Origin: Cellulomonas sp. S1-8
GTDB lineage: Bacteria > Actinomycetota > Actinomycetes > Actinomycetales > Cellulomonadaceae
Reading direction: 5' to 3'
DNA: 64,000 nucleotides
NCBI RefSeq assembly: GCF_026184235.1
Contig: NZ_CP110806.1
Span: 2,728,001 to 2,792,000, forward strand
The notes under the pieces are model-generated. The model ran no database searches. It was not told the DNA's origin and saw only the letters and a program-made list of their open reading frames with translations. The position numbers and the translations under genes were made by a program. Below, piece after piece: positions 44,346-53,486 of the stretch (within the stretch, counting starts at the first letter, position 1; each line of letters begins with the position of its first letter).

Positions 44346-47300
44346 GTCCGCACCCCGCGTCGACGTCGCAGCGGGAGCGCCAGGAGGACCGTGACCAGCG
44401 TCGTCAGCCCGAGCGCGGCGAGCCAGGGGGTCCGCAGGGGTGCGACGTACCGCACCTCGAGCGTGCCACCGTCGGCGCCGAGCGCGAACGCCTGGCGCCA
44501 CCCGGCGTCGGCACGCTCGAGCGGCCGGCCGTCGAGCCAGGCGTGCCAGCCGGCGTCGGACCTCTCGGCGAGCACGAGCACGCGCCTGCCCTCCCCCGCG
44601 GGCACGACCGTGCCCACGGTGCGGTGGTCGGCCGCGACGGCCACGGCCGCCGCACCCGGGTCGGCCGCCGCACCCGGGTCGGCGGCCGCGCCGTCGACGA
44701 GGCGCGCCCACGACGTCACCGCCTCGCCCTGTGTCGCCCGCACGCGCCACAGCGTGCCGGCCCCGTCGTGGGTCACCCGCTCGAGGCCTGCCGTCGCGTC
44801 GAGCACGCCGACGAGCCGGGAGCGCGCCGTCCGGGTCGCGGGCGCGTCGTCGGCGACCGCGGGGACGAGGACGTCGCCGACGCCGAGCGCGGCCACGTCG
44901 GGCGCCACGTCGCCGGCCGCACCGCGCACGAGGCGTGCGGCGAGCGCGCCGACCTCGGCGGCGGCGGCATCGGCACCCGGCACGGTCGGCGCGTCGAGCG
45001 GGCCGGTGACACCGCGCAGCACCACCGCAGCGGCGTGGTCGACGTGCTGGTCGCCGTCGGCGCGCAGCAGGGAGAAGTCGGCGGAGCCGTCAGCGCGCAC
45101 GCTCAGCGCGAGCACACGCGACGCCGCGTCGGACTGCCCGCCCTGTTGGCCGACCACGGGGACGACGGGCACGGACGACGCGCGCAGGTCGACGGCGTCA
45201 CCCGTCCGCGCCGACCACGCCCAGCCGACGCCGGCGCCCGCGACGGCGACGACGGCGATCGCCGTCCCGAGCGCCACGACGGGCTGCCGCCACCCGAAGG
45301 CGCGCTGCGCCAGGCGGACCGTCAGTCGGTCCCCGCCGAGCACGGCGGCGCCGAGCAGCCCGAGGGTGGTGAGCGAGACCGTCACCCCCGTCCAGGCGGG
45401 GCCGATGCCGTCCGGGGTCACTGCCGTGGGCAGCACGGCCACGGCAGCACCGGCGGCGATGCCGACGGCCGCGACCGTCCAGCACACCCGGACCCCGCGG
45501 GCGACGGCGGGGCCCCGCAGCAGCGCGAGCGCAGCGAGGACCACCAGCACGGTCCCCGTCGCGTACGGCCAGGCGGCGGCGACCACACCGGGCAGCACGT
45601 CCGGGACGAGCGAGACCGGGTCGGACGGGACGCCGAGGACGCGCGCGAGGGCCGGAGCCGGTGCCGCGGCGGCCGCCGGGCCGGTGTCGGCGAGCAGCAT
45701 CCGGACGCCGGCGGCACCGCGGCCGCCCGCCTCGACGAGGAAGGGTGCGAGGAGCACGAGGGTCGGGACCAGCACGCCGAGCACCCGCACGCGTCCCCGG
45801 GGGGCGACGGCGGCGACGACACCGAGCAGGACCATCGCCGGCAGGAGCAGGACGGGTGCCGCCGCCACGGCGACCGCGAGCGCGAGCGCGGCGCCGGCGG
45901 CCGCGGCCACGGAGCCGCTCGGGTCGGGGGCTCCGACCAGCACGGACGGGTCGGGCAGCGCGTCGGTCCCCGTCGCCGCCGGCTCCGGCGTCACGGGCAC
46001 CGCACCGGAGACCGGTGCGCGGGGTGTGGGGACGAGGGCGACGCCGCGCACCGGGGTGACGACCTCGGCCTCGGGGCCGACGTGCGACGCCGCGGCGTCG
46101 GCGCGTGCCTCCGCGGCGGCGTCGGCGTCCGGCTCGTCGTCGTCGTCCCGTCGTGCGGTGGCCACGGCCGACAGCACCTGGTCGACGCGCTGGACGCCCA
46201 GCCCGCGCGCCAGGCCCAGGGCGACCCACGGCAGCGCGGCGTGCGCGACGACGGCACCGACGCGCCCGTCGCCGACGGCCAGCAGCAGCGCCGGTGCACA
46301 GGCCCAGACCAGCGCGGCCCAGGCGCGGACGCCGACCGACCGCGTCGCGGCGCCCGCCGCGCACCACGCACCGACCCCCGCCAGCAGCACGCCGCCGAGG
46401 ACCAGCAGCCCGAGCGCGGCCGCGAGCTCGCCCCCCAGCGGCACCGCGAGCGCCACGAGGACGACGAGCAGCGGGTCGGCCGGGCCGGCCGCGCCGAGAC
46501 CACCGGTGACCCAGCCGGACGTCGCCGCGGCCCAGACGTCGCTCAGGTCGGTCGTCGCGCGCGCGAGGGCGTCCCCCACGAGCGGTGCACCGGCCGCGAC
46601 GGGGCCGATCAGGCGCCCCACCGCCGCGACGGTGAGCAGCGCGAGCACGAGCACGACCAGCCCGGCCGTCACCCGGCGTCGCGTCGCGAGGGCCGCGAGC
46701 TCGCTCAGCTCGAGCTCGCTCGGGGCGCGGACGACGCGACGCGCCTCCAGGCGCGCGAGGCGCCGGTCGCGGGCCTGCTGCCACACGTCGCGCCACGTCG
46801 CCTGCAACGGGCGCAGGGTCCGGCGCGGCAGCACGCGGGTGGTGCGGCCGGCGGCGCGCGCCCGGCGCACCGGCCCGGGACGCAGCAGCACCAGCAGCGC
46901 GACCCGCAGCTCGGTGACGGCCAGCTGTGGGTGCTTCGCCGCGATCTGGCCGAGGCTGCGCAGCACGGCGACGCCGAGCGTCAGCAGGACGACGACGGGG
47001 ACCAGCGGCAGCGGTGCGGTCGAGAGCCGCTGGTGCAGCAGCGAGAGGCGGCGGGCCGCGAAGGAGCGGGTCGGGTCCGCGCTGTCGGGCTCGCCGTCAC
47101 CGTCGAGGTCGACCTCGCGCTCGGCGGGGTCCTCGCCGCGGACCACGCCGCCGCGGGCGGGCCGCAGCCCGTGGTAGGCGGCCTGCGCGTGCCGGACGAC
47201 GGCCGTGGGGACGACCACGACCCGGTGCCCGGCGAGCCGCGCCCGCCGTGAGAGGTCCAGCCCGTCGCCGAACGGGCCGAGGGCGGGGTCGGTGCCGCCG

Positions 47301-47929
47301 AGGGCGTCCCACACGTCGCGACGCACGAGCGAGCCGGCGAGCCCCACGCCCAGCACGTCGGTGCGCCCGTCGTGCTGGCCCTGGTCGAGCTCGCCCGGCT
47401 CGACGTCCGTGACGCGCCGGCCCGAGCGCGTCGTGCGCACGCCGACCTCGAGCAGGCGCTCGGGGTCGGTCCAGGTGCGCTGCTTGCAGCCGGCCACGAC
47501 GACCGACGGCGCGTTGGAGACCGTCCGGACGAGCCGCGCGAGCGCCTCCGGGGCGGGGGCGCTGTCGTCGTGCAGCAGCCACAGCCACGTCGTGGGGCGC
47601 TCGTCGAGGACGCCGTCGAGCGTCTCCAGCCCGACGCGCACCGCCTCGCCGAACGTCCGGGCCTGCGGGGCGCGCACGACGGACAGCCGCGGGACGGGCG
47701 CGGCGGCGTCGGCGAACGCTGCGTCGACGACCGGCCCGACCGGGACGTCGTCCGGGGCGACGTCGACGACGAGCACGCGCAACGGCCGGCGGGTCTGCGC
47801 GGCGAGCGCCGCGAGCGTGACGGGCAGGTAGCCGGTGCGTCCGCGGGTCACGACGACCGCGGTCACCGGCGTCGTCACCGGTACCGCGGCGGTCGTGATG
47901 GGGTCCACGGGGGACAGCGTGTCAGTCAT
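44342..47929 (-). CDS. Large membrane glycosyltransferase (GT2 domain plus multi-helix region), 1195 aa
   Basis: The N-terminal about 270 residues are a GT2 domain: VTAVVVTRGRTGYLPVTLAAL, VLVVDVAPDD, WLWLLHDDSAP (DxD-like), LAGSLVRRDVWDALGG and DGLDLSRRARLAG. Beyond residue 320 come at least a dozen hydrophobic helices broken by long loops, then a C-terminal extracellular beta-like domain near 1090-1170 with VGTVVPAGEGRRVLVLAERSD. It probably builds or polymerises a surface glycan and passes it out. DUF5719 is coupled downstream. ATG 47929 (MTDTLSPVD) is chosen over a GTG/ATG extension to 47959. Confidence 0.87.
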   Translation of the reverse strand: MTDTLSPVDPITTAAVPVTTPVTAVVVTRGRTGYLPVTLAALAAQTRRPLRVLVVDVAPDDVPVGPVVDAAFADAAAPVPRLSVVRAPQARTFGEAVRVGLETLDGVLDERPTTWLWLLHDDSAPAPEALARLVRTVSNAPSVVVAGCKQRTWTDPERLLEVGVRTTRSGRRVTDVEPGELDQGQHDGRTDVLGVGLAGSLVRRDVWDALGGTDPALGPFGDGLDLSRRARLAGHRVVVVPTAVVRHAQAAYHGLRPARGGVVRGEDPAEREVDLDGDGEPDSADPTRSFAARRLSLLHQRLSTAPLPLVPVVVLLTLGVAVLRSLGQIAAKHPQLAVTELRVALLVLLRPGPVRRARAAGRTTRVLPRRTLRPLQATWRDVWQQARDRRLARLEARRVVRAPSELELSELAALATRRRVTAGLVVLVLALLTVAAVGRLIGPVAAGAPLVGDALARATTDLSDVWAAATSGWVTGGLGAAGPADPLLVVLVALAVPLGGELAAALGLLVLGGVLLAGVGAWCAAGAATRSVGVRAWAALVWACAPALLLAVGDGRVGAVVAHAALPWVALGLARGLGVQRVDQVLSAVATARRDDDDEPDADAAAEARADAAASHVGPEAEVVTPVRGVALVPTPRAPVSGAVPVTPEPAATGTDALPDPSVLVGAPDPSGSVAAAAGAALALAVAVAAAPVLLLPAMVLLGVVAAVAPRGRVRVLGVLVPTLVLLAPFLVEAGGRGAAGVRMLLADTGPAAAAAPAPALARVLGVPSDPVSLVPDVLPGVVAAAWPYATGTVLVVLAALALLRGPAVARGVRVCWTVAAVGIAAGAAVAVLPTAVTPDGIGPAWTGVTVSLTTLGLLGAAVLGGDRLTVRLAQRAFGWRQPVVALGTAIAVVAVAGAGVGWAWSARTGDAVDLRASSVPVVPVVGQQGGQSDAASRVLALSVRADGSADFSLLRADGDQHVDHAAAVVLRGVTGPLDAPTVPGADAAAAEVGALAARLVRGAAGDVAPDVAALGVGDVLVPAVADDAPATRTARSRLVGVLDATAGLERVTHDGAGTLWRVRATQGEAVTSWARLVDGAAADPGAAADPGAAAVAVAADHRTVGTVVPAGEGRRVLVLAERSDAGWHAWLDGRPLERADAGWRQAFALGADGGTLEVRYVAPLRTPWLAALGLTTLVTVLLALPLRRRRGVRT

Positions 47930-48013
47930 GCTCGCGCCATCATGCCGTCGCGGCGGCACGACCGGGGTCAGGCCGGCCGGGCGTGGCGCACCCTGCCGGC
48001 ACCGACCGCACGG

Positions 48014-48343
48014 TCAGACCACGCGTCGCTTCAGCTTGCGCCGCTCGCGCTCGGACAGGCCGCCCCAGATGCCGAAGCGCTCGTCGTTCTCGAGCGCGTA
48101 CTCGAGGCACTCGGCGCGCACGTCGCACTGCGTGCACACCTTCTTGGCCTCGCGGGTCGAGCCGCCCTTCTCGGGGAAGAACGCCTCGGGGTCGGTCTGC
48201 GCGCACAGCGCGCGCTCCTGCCACCCCATCGGTCCGTCGTCCTCGGGCGCGCCGAAGATCGGCAGCACGTTCGAGGGCATGAGGTCGGGTGCGGGGGTGG
48301 CGACGTCGTTCGGGAAGCTCTCGTCGTCGAGCAGGTGCCACAT
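48014..48343 (-). CDS. WhiB-family iron-sulfur regulator (WhiB2/WhmD-like)
   Basis: A 109-residue WhiB-like protein. Four cysteines bind a [4Fe-4S] cluster: ALCAQTDPEAFFPEKGG, then VCTQCDVRAEC. The GIWGGLSERERRKLKRR turn and basic tail are standard. The N-terminal WHLLDDESFPND and neighbour genes (DUF3499, glycosyltransferase, TIGR03089) fit the WhiB2/WhmD branch, needed for septation. WhiB proteins act with the main sigma factor. ATG 48343 has GGAGG 6 bases upstream, and a consensus-like promoter lies at 48491-48519, giving a leader of about 140 nt. Confidence 0.94.
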   Translation of the reverse strand: MWHLLDDESFPNDVATPAPDLMPSNVLPIFGAPEDDGPMGWQERALCAQTDPEAFFPEKGGSTREAKKVCTQCDVRAECLEYALENDERFGIWGGLSERERRKLKRRVV

Positions 48344-48490
48344 ACGTGCCTCCGCAAAAAGTCGTGCTCGGTGGTGCTGGAGCTGGCTGCGTGCTGCCAG
48401 GTGGGCGGTCGTGTCGCTGATCACGCCCGACCCGGCCGGTGCGGCGGCCAGGCCGCGACGGTGGTGCGCGTATGAACCAGTTCTCAGGGA

Positions 48491-48519
48491 ATTACACGCG
48501 TGTCGTTCGCGATCGTCAA
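48491..48519 (-). promoter_or_regulatory. Promoter of the whiB gene
   Basis: On the minus strand TTGACG (48519-48514) and TGTAAT (48496-48491) are separated by exactly 17 bp, the best -35/-10 pair in the window. The expected start near 48484 gives a leader of about 140 nt. Confidence 0.65.
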
Positions 48520-48605
48520 CCGGAGACGTGCTAGATGCCCGAGTTGTCCGGGTGAAAGTTGCGGAGGCCCGGCGTGGCGTGCGCGCGAGTCTAGCCTTGG
48601 GCCCC

Positions 48606-49358
48606 ATGTCGCCCCTCCCGAGCCGGTCCCCGTCCGACGTCACCACGCTCCTCGACGTGCTCCAGGGTGAGCCGGGTCGTCCCCGGATCACCTGGTACGG
48701 CCCCGACGGGGAGCGCGTCGAGCTGTCGGGAGCCGTCCTGGCCAACTGGGTGGCCAAGAGCACGAACCTGCTCGTCGACGAAGCGGACGCCGCGCCCGGC
48801 GTGCGCATCGCCCTGGACCTGCCGCCGCACTGGCGGGCGCTCGTCTGGGCGCTGGCCGCGTGGCGGTGCGGCGCCTGCGTGGTGCTCGGCCCGGACACCG
48901 GCGGCGGGGTGGACGTCGTGGTGACCGACCGCCCCGCGGACGCCCGCGACGCGCCGCTCGTCGTCGCGGTCGCGCTCCCCGCGCTCGCCCGCGCGTTCGA
49001 CGCCCCGCTGCCCGCCCACGCGGTCGACGGCGCGGCCGTCCTGTCCTACGCGGACGTCGTCACGTGGGCGCCGACGACCGACCCGGGTTCCCCCGCCCTC
49101 GTGACCGACGGCACCGTCCTGCCGCACTCCGCGCTGCTCGCGCACCCGGCACCCCCAGCCCGACGCGTGGCCCTCGCGGCGGACGACCTCGCGGCCGTGC
49201 TGCGCTCCGCGCTCGCCACGTGGGCCGCCGACGGGTCCGTGGTCCTCGTCGAGCGCTCCACCGCCGCCGCACTGCGCGACGACCCGGCGCGCCGGGCCCG
49301 GGTGCTGGACCCCGAGCGCGTCACCGACGACCTGCTGGGGGCCGCGTCACCCGCGTGA
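48606..49358 (+). CDS. TIGR03089 family protein
   Basis: A 250-residue actinobacterial protein that looks like the N-terminal part of an AMP-binding enzyme: PRITWYGPDGERVELSGAVLANWVAKSTNLL, GVRIALDLPPHWRALVWALAAWRCGACVVL. It lacks the adenylate-forming core and so is probably not a ligase. The family is found beside whiB and wall glycosyltransferase genes. ATG 48606 has TAGCCT 8 bases upstream. Its last 12 bases overlap the end of the convergent glycosyltransferase gene. Confidence 0.88.
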   Translation: MSPLPSRSPSDVTTLLDVLQGEPGRPRITWYGPDGERVELSGAVLANWVAKSTNLLVDEADAAPGVRIALDLPPHWRALVWALAAWRCGACVVLGPDTGGGVDVVVTDRPADARDAPLVVAVALPALARAFDAPLPAHAVDGAAVLSYADVVTWAPTTDPGSPALVTDGTVLPHSALLAHPAPPARRVALAADDLAAVLRSALATWAADGSVVLVERSTAAALRDDPARRARVLDPERVTDDLLGAASPA

Positions 49359-50207
49359 GACCGCGAGCCGCCACAGCGCCCGCCGGTCGGCCGCACCCGG
49401 CACGGCCAGCGTCGCGAGCGCGTGCAGCCGCGACGTGACGCGCCACCGCGCGGCCCGCTCGGCACGCCGCCACCCGAGGGCCCGCATCTGCGCGGCGGCG
49501 TCCCGGAAGTACGCGACCTCGCCGTCGAAGCGTCCGGTGCCCGGCGCGGACGCGCTGGCGTGCCGCCGGTAGAGGAAGCAGACCTCGGGCTCGAGCAGCA
49601 GGCCCTCCCCCGCCGCGACCATGTCGATCACCAGCGCGAGGTCCTGGATGACGGCACGTCCGGGCTGGAAGGGCGTGGCGAGCAGGGTCTCGCGCCGGAA
49701 CGCCAACGACGGGAAGTACAGCCAGTCGCCGTGCAGCAGGCTCGTCGCCAGCCGCTCGCCGCGCAGCACGCGCGCCGGCCCCCGGGGTCGCAGCAGCGCC
49801 TTGACGCGGTCGGCCAGCGGGGTCGCCGGCTCGCCGGCCGCGTCGATCACCCGCACGCCCGGCTGCACCACGGCGACGTCCGGGTGGGCACGGTGCGCCG
49901 CGAGGACGGTGCGGACGTACCCCGGCAGCAGGACGTCGTCGCACCCCGGCAGCACCAGCCGCTCCTGCGTCGCCAGCTCGACGCACGTGCGGAACGTCGC
50001 GGTGATCCCCTCGTTGCGCTCCTTGCGCACGTACCGCACGCGCGGGTCGTCGAGCGTCGCCATCCACTCCTGCACCGTGCGGTCGGGGTAGGCGTCGTCC
50101 ACCACGGTGAGCAACCAGTCGGGGCTGTCCTGCGCGAGGACGCTGCGCACCGTCTCCTGCAGCAGTCGGGGGTCCCCCCAGTACGGGACGAGGATGTCGA
50201 GCGGCAC
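49347..50207 (-). CDS. Family 2 glycosyltransferase
   Basis: A 286-residue GT-A glycosyltransferase. It starts directly with DILVPYWGDPRLLQETVRSVLAQ; VVDDAYPD, YVRKERNEGITATFRTCVELA, LPGCDDVLLPGYV (D-D site) and SLAFRRETLLATPF, DLALVIDMVAAGEGLLLEPEV mark the catalytic core. No membrane helix. Donor and acceptor unknown. It opens the surface-glycan locus on its left side and ends 12 bases inside TIGR03089 on the opposite strand. GTG 50207 is divergent from the next glycosyltransferase (42-bp gap). Confidence 0.88.
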   Translation of the reverse strand: MPLDILVPYWGDPRLLQETVRSVLAQDSPDWLLTVVDDAYPDRTVQEWMATLDDPRVRYVRKERNEGITATFRTCVELATQERLVLPGCDDVLLPGYVRTVLAAHRAHPDVAVVQPGVRVIDAAGEPATPLADRVKALLRPRGPARVLRGERLATSLLHGDWLYFPSLAFRRETLLATPFQPGRAVIQDLALVIDMVAAGEGLLLEPEVCFLYRRHASASAPGTGRFDGEVAYFRDAAAQMRALGWRRAERAARWRVTSRLHALATLAVPGAADRRALWRLAVSRG

Positions 50208-50249
50208 AGCACAGAGGTTATCCGCGGGCTGCCACTAGGCTGGGCCGCC

Positions 50250-51008
50250 GTGACTGCACCCGCCCGTCCGCGGCTCCTCGTCGTCGTCCCCGCCTGGAAC
50301 GAGGAGACGGTCCTGCCCCTCGTCCTCGACGAGCTGGCGGCGACCGTCCACGACGCCGACGTCCTCGTGGTCAACGACGGCTCCACCGACGGCACCGCCG
50401 CCGTCGTGCGGGCGCACCCCCGCGCGATGCTGCTCGACCTCCCGCTCAACCTCGGCGTCGGGGGGGCGATGCGCGCGGGCTTCCGGTTCGCGCAGCGGCA
50501 CGGGTACGACCGTGTGGTGCAGCTCGACGCCGACGGCCAGCACAACCCGGCGGACATCGCCCGCGTCGTCGCGCTCCTCGACGAGGGTGCCGACGTCGCG
50601 ATCGGCGCCCGGTTCGCCGGTGAGGGCGACTACCGCGCCCGCGGCCCGCGGCGCTGGGCCATGGCGCTGCTGTCGACCGTGCTGTCCCGCACGGCGGCGA
50701 CCCGCCTGACCGACACGACGTCCGGCTTCCGGGCAGCCAACGCCCGCGCGATCGCGCTCTTCGCACGCGACTACCCGGCCGAGTACCTCGGCGACACCGT
50801 CGAGTCGCTGGTCATCGCGTGCCGGGCCGGCCTGCGCATCCGTCAGACCCCCGTCACCATGCGCGCGCGCGCCGGCGGCGCACCGTCCCACGGCCCCGGC
50901 AAGGCCGCGATCTTCCTCGGTCGGGCCGTGCTCGCCCTCGGGGTCGCCCTGTCCCGTCCCATGGCTCCGCCCCCGCCGGCGCCCCGCCCCACCGGAGCCG
51001 CCGCGTGA
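50250..51008 (+). CDS. DPM1-like family 2 glycosyltransferase
   Basis: A 252-residue polyprenyl-phosphate sugar transferase-like GT2: LLVVVPAWNEETVLPLVLDEL, VLVVNDGSTDGTAAVV, LNLGVGGAMRAGFRFA, VVQLDADGQHNPADI (DxD) and TDTTSGFRAANARAIALF. The SGFR segment is typical of DPM1/GtrB-type enzymes that charge undecaprenyl phosphate. It lacks the C-terminal helices of GtrB. The coupled next gene (GTGA) encodes a DUF2304 membrane protein, the usual partner. GTG 50250 follows TAGGCT by 8 bases. Confidence 0.9.
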   Translation: MTAPARPRLLVVVPAWNEETVLPLVLDELAATVHDADVLVVNDGSTDGTAAVVRAHPRAMLLDLPLNLGVGGAMRAGFRFAQRHGYDRVVQLDADGQHNPADIARVVALLDEGADVAIGARFAGEGDYRARGPRRWAMALLSTVLSRTAATRLTDTTSGFRAANARAIALFARDYPAEYLGDTVESLVIACRAGLRIRQTPVTMRARAGGAPSHGPGKAAIFLGRAVLALGVALSRPMAPPPPAPRPTGAAA

Positions 51009-51421
51009 CCGGTTACGCGTTCGCCGTCGCGTCGTGCGTCGCGCTCGTCGCCTTCCTGCTCGTCCTGCTGCGCACCCGCAAGCTGCGCGAGAAGTACGTC
51101 GTGGTGTGGATCGCCCTGGCCCTCGGGGTCACGGTGCTCAGCCTCTTCCCCGACGTGGTCGGCACGCTCGCCCGGTGGGCCGGGGTGCAGACGCCCAGCA
51201 ACCTGCTGTTCGCGGCGTCGCTGCTCGTGCTGCTGCTCGTGTGCATCCAGCTCAGCGCGGAGATCACCGCGCTGGAGGAGGAGACGCGCACCCTCGTGGA
51301 GGAGGTCGCCCTGCTGCGTCTCGACGTCGAGCGCGGGTTCATCGGCCCGCACGCGTCACCCGCGCAGGGCCCGCCCGCGCCGCCGCAGCTCGACGAGGCA
51401 CCGCAGCAGCAGGAGCCGTGA
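51005..51421 (+). CDS. DUF2304 family membrane protein
   Basis: A 138-residue protein with three membrane helices: FAVASCVALVAFLLVLLRT, YVVVWIALALGVTVLSLF and LLFAASLLVLLLVCIQLSAEI. RTRKLREKYVVVWI and the following ITALEEETRTLVEEVALLRLDVE coiled coil are typical of DUF2304. It is coupled to the DPM1-like enzyme and probably anchors it to the membrane. The last 66 bases overlap the end of the convergent glycosyltransferase gene. Confidence 0.88.
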   Translation: MTGYAFAVASCVALVAFLLVLLRTRKLREKYVVVWIALALGVTVLSLFPDVVGTLARWAGVQTPSNLLFAASLLVLLLVCIQLSAEITALEEETRTLVEEVALLRLDVERGFIGPHASPAQGPPAPPQLDEAPQQQEP

Positions 51422-52123
51422 CCCCAGCGCCGCCCGCACGCCGCGCGGCCGGGCGGGGCTGGTGTTGTCGTCGTGGTACCGCCGCAGGACGCTCACGGCC
51501 TCGTCGTGCACCATCGTGCCCGTGAGGTTGCCGTACAGGGCGATCCACAGGTCGTGCGACTCGACGAGGAACGGCGGGAACGGCAGCAGCGTGTCGAGCG
51601 CGCCCCGCCGCACCCCCATCGCGCAGCCGAAGTACGGCCGGTTGCCCGCCAGGACCCCCAGCACGTCCCGCACCCGGCGGCCCCCGACCTTGCCGCGCAG
51701 CCGCCAGGACGACTGACCGTAGGGCCCGGGGATCGCGTCGGGGCCGCCGAGGGTCGCCAGGTTGGTCGCCACGACGTCGCCGACGGCCAGGTCGTCGACC
51801 ATGCGTGCGAGGCGGCCCGGCACCCAGACGTCGTCCTGGTCGGCGAGCAGCAGCACGTCACCGCGCGCCGCGCGCAGCGCGGACTCGAACGTCCGCACGT
51901 AGCCGCGGTTCTCGTGCTGCAGGACGATCCGGACGCGGGGGTCGTCGACGCGCGCGAGCACCTGCGGCGTCGCGTCGTCGGACGCGTCGTCCACGACCAC
52001 GAGCTCGTCGTCGGGCCCCAGCTCGGCCAGGATCGAGGCGATCTGCTCCTCGACCCAGCGCGCGCCGCGGAACGTCGCCATGCACACGCTGACGCGGGGG
52101 GCGGTCGACCCGTCGCCCGTCAC
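51356..52123 (-). CDS. Family 2 glycosyltransferase
   Basis: A 255-residue GT2 of the rhamnosyl/glucosyl type in O-antigen loci: RVSVCMATFRGARWVEEQIASIL, LVVVDDASDDATPQVL, HENRGYVRTFESALRAARGDVLLLADQDDVW (DxD-like), FFG-like YFGCAMGVRRGALDTLLP, ESHDLWIALYGNLTG and VSVLRRYHDDN. The WxxR-YHDDN end is characteristic. GTG 52123 overlaps the flippase stop (GTGA). Its 3' end overlaps the DUF2304 gene by 66 bases on the opposite strand. Confidence 0.89.
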   Translation of the reverse strand: MTGDGSTAPRVSVCMATFRGARWVEEQIASILAELGPDDELVVVDDASDDATPQVLARVDDPRVRIVLQHENRGYVRTFESALRAARGDVLLLADQDDVWVPGRLARMVDDLAVGDVVATNLATLGGPDAIPGPYGQSSWRLRGKVGGRRVRDVLGVLAGNRPYFGCAMGVRRGALDTLLPFPPFLVESHDLWIALYGNLTGTMVHDEAVSVLRRYHDDNTSPARPRGVRAALGSRLLLLRCLVELRRRGRALRG

Positions 52124-53370
52124 GGCGCGACCTCGCGCGCGCCACGCGCGAGCGCGACCAGGTGCACGACCAGGCCCACCGCGGGGCCGACGACGAGCCC
52201 GAGCACCGTCCGCTGCTCCAGCCCGCCCGGCAGCAGCAGCACGACGACGGCCGCGCCGCTCGCCGCGAGCCACCCGCCGACGAACGCCCGGTGGCGGGTC
52301 AGCGACTGGCACAGCGCACCCGTCAGCACCAGGAGCGCGAGACCCACCGACGCGAGCGTCAGCACGCCCATGAGGGCACCCTCGAGGCGGTAGCCCGGCC
52401 CGAAGACCCAGGCCATGAGCGGCGGGCCCAGGACGGCCGCGAGCCCCGCGGCCACGACGCCGACGGCCGCGACCGCGCCGGCGATCGGTGCCAGCGCCCG
52501 CAGGCCCCGGTCCTGGTGGGCGACGAAGTGCGCGACGGCCACGCCCTGGAACGCGTTGAGGGGCACCAGGAGCGGGGCTCGGGTCACCGAGATCGCGAGC
52601 AGCAGCGGTGCCGCGGCCTCGTACGCGGCCGGTGCCGTGGTCGCGGCGAGCAGCACCGGGTAGCCCACGACGAGGATCGCACTGGCTCCCGAGGCGACCG
52701 TCGCCGCGGCGACGCGCCGTGCGACCACGCCGGCCGGTGCGTCGGTGCGCGCGCGCGCGACCTCGCGGGTCGCCGGGGAGAGGAGCACGACCAGCAGCCA
52801 CGCGGTCGCGCCCAGCGCCGCGGCCCAGGCCAGGCCGCCGAGCCCGAGGCCGAGGACCGCCGCCGCCCCGACCAGGCCGAGCCGCCACAGCGCCTCGGCG
52901 CCCACGAGACGCGCGTACGACGCCCACCGGCGCGACCCGGCGAGCGCGCCGACGAGCGCGGAGTGCACGGCGAACGCCAGGGCGCCCACCGCCGCGGGGA
53001 CGACGAGCGCGGCGTGGCCGTCGGGGAGCACGACCTGCGACCACACGGGAGCGGCGAGCGCGCACAGCACGACCGTGACGGCCCCGACGCCGACGGCGAC
53101 CCGCAGCACGGTCGGTGCGCCGTCCGGTGCACCGTCACGTCGCGCAGCAGCCACCGCGCGCGTCGTCTCGACCGAGAACCCGCTCAGCAGCCCGAAGAGC
53201 AGGAAGAGCAGCGCCCACCAGGTGACGAAGACGGTGTTGTCGGCCTCGTCGAGCGTCCGCGTGGCGATCACGAGCACGGCGTAGCCGCTCAGGGCCGAGA
53301 CCCCGGTGGCGACGGCGATGCCCACGGCGTCCCGTCGTCCGACGACCGCGGACACGGCGGCGTCGCTCAT
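52120..53370 (-). CDS. Wzx-like polysaccharide flippase
   Basis: A 416-residue integral membrane protein with about 12 helices, of the polysaccharide transporter/MATE-like type: GIAVATGVSALSGYAVLVIATRTLDEADNTVFVTWW at the start is the usual Wzx opening. The rest is Ala/Val/Leu-rich with charged loops. It should flip undecaprenyl-linked glycan units across the membrane. ATG 53370 has GGGAGGGA 6 bases upstream. It is coupled to the following glycosyltransferase. The assignment is by topology and context more than by sequence motifs. Confidence 0.8.
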   Translation of the reverse strand: MSDAAVSAVVGRRDAVGIAVATGVSALSGYAVLVIATRTLDEADNTVFVTWWALLFLLFGLLSGFSVETTRAVAAARRDGAPDGAPTVLRVAVGVGAVTVVLCALAAPVWSQVVLPDGHAALVVPAAVGALAFAVHSALVGALAGSRRWASYARLVGAEALWRLGLVGAAAVLGLGLGGLAWAAALGATAWLLVVLLSPATREVARARTDAPAGVVARRVAAATVASGASAILVVGYPVLLAATTAPAAYEAAAPLLLAISVTRAPLLVPLNAFQGVAVAHFVAHQDRGLRALAPIAGAVAAVGVVAAGLAAVLGPPLMAWVFGPGYRLEGALMGVLTLASVGLALLVLTGALCQSLTRHRAFVGGWLAASGAAVVVLLLPGGLEQRTVLGLVVGPAVGLVVHLVALARGAREVAP

Positions 53371-53486
53371 CGTGGTCCCTCCCGGCGGCTCGTCGCGGAC
53401 CTCCCGCGGCACCCTCGCGCGCACCCCGGGGCGGCGCCACGGCGCCTGCGGTCGGCCGCGCCGCGTCGGAGTGTACGTTGTGCGCC

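Noticed and set aside
42999..47251. Two frames of more than 1000 codons on the plus strand
   Set aside because: Both are opposite DUF5719 and the large glycosyltransferase; composition is Arg/Gly/Ala/Thr noise.
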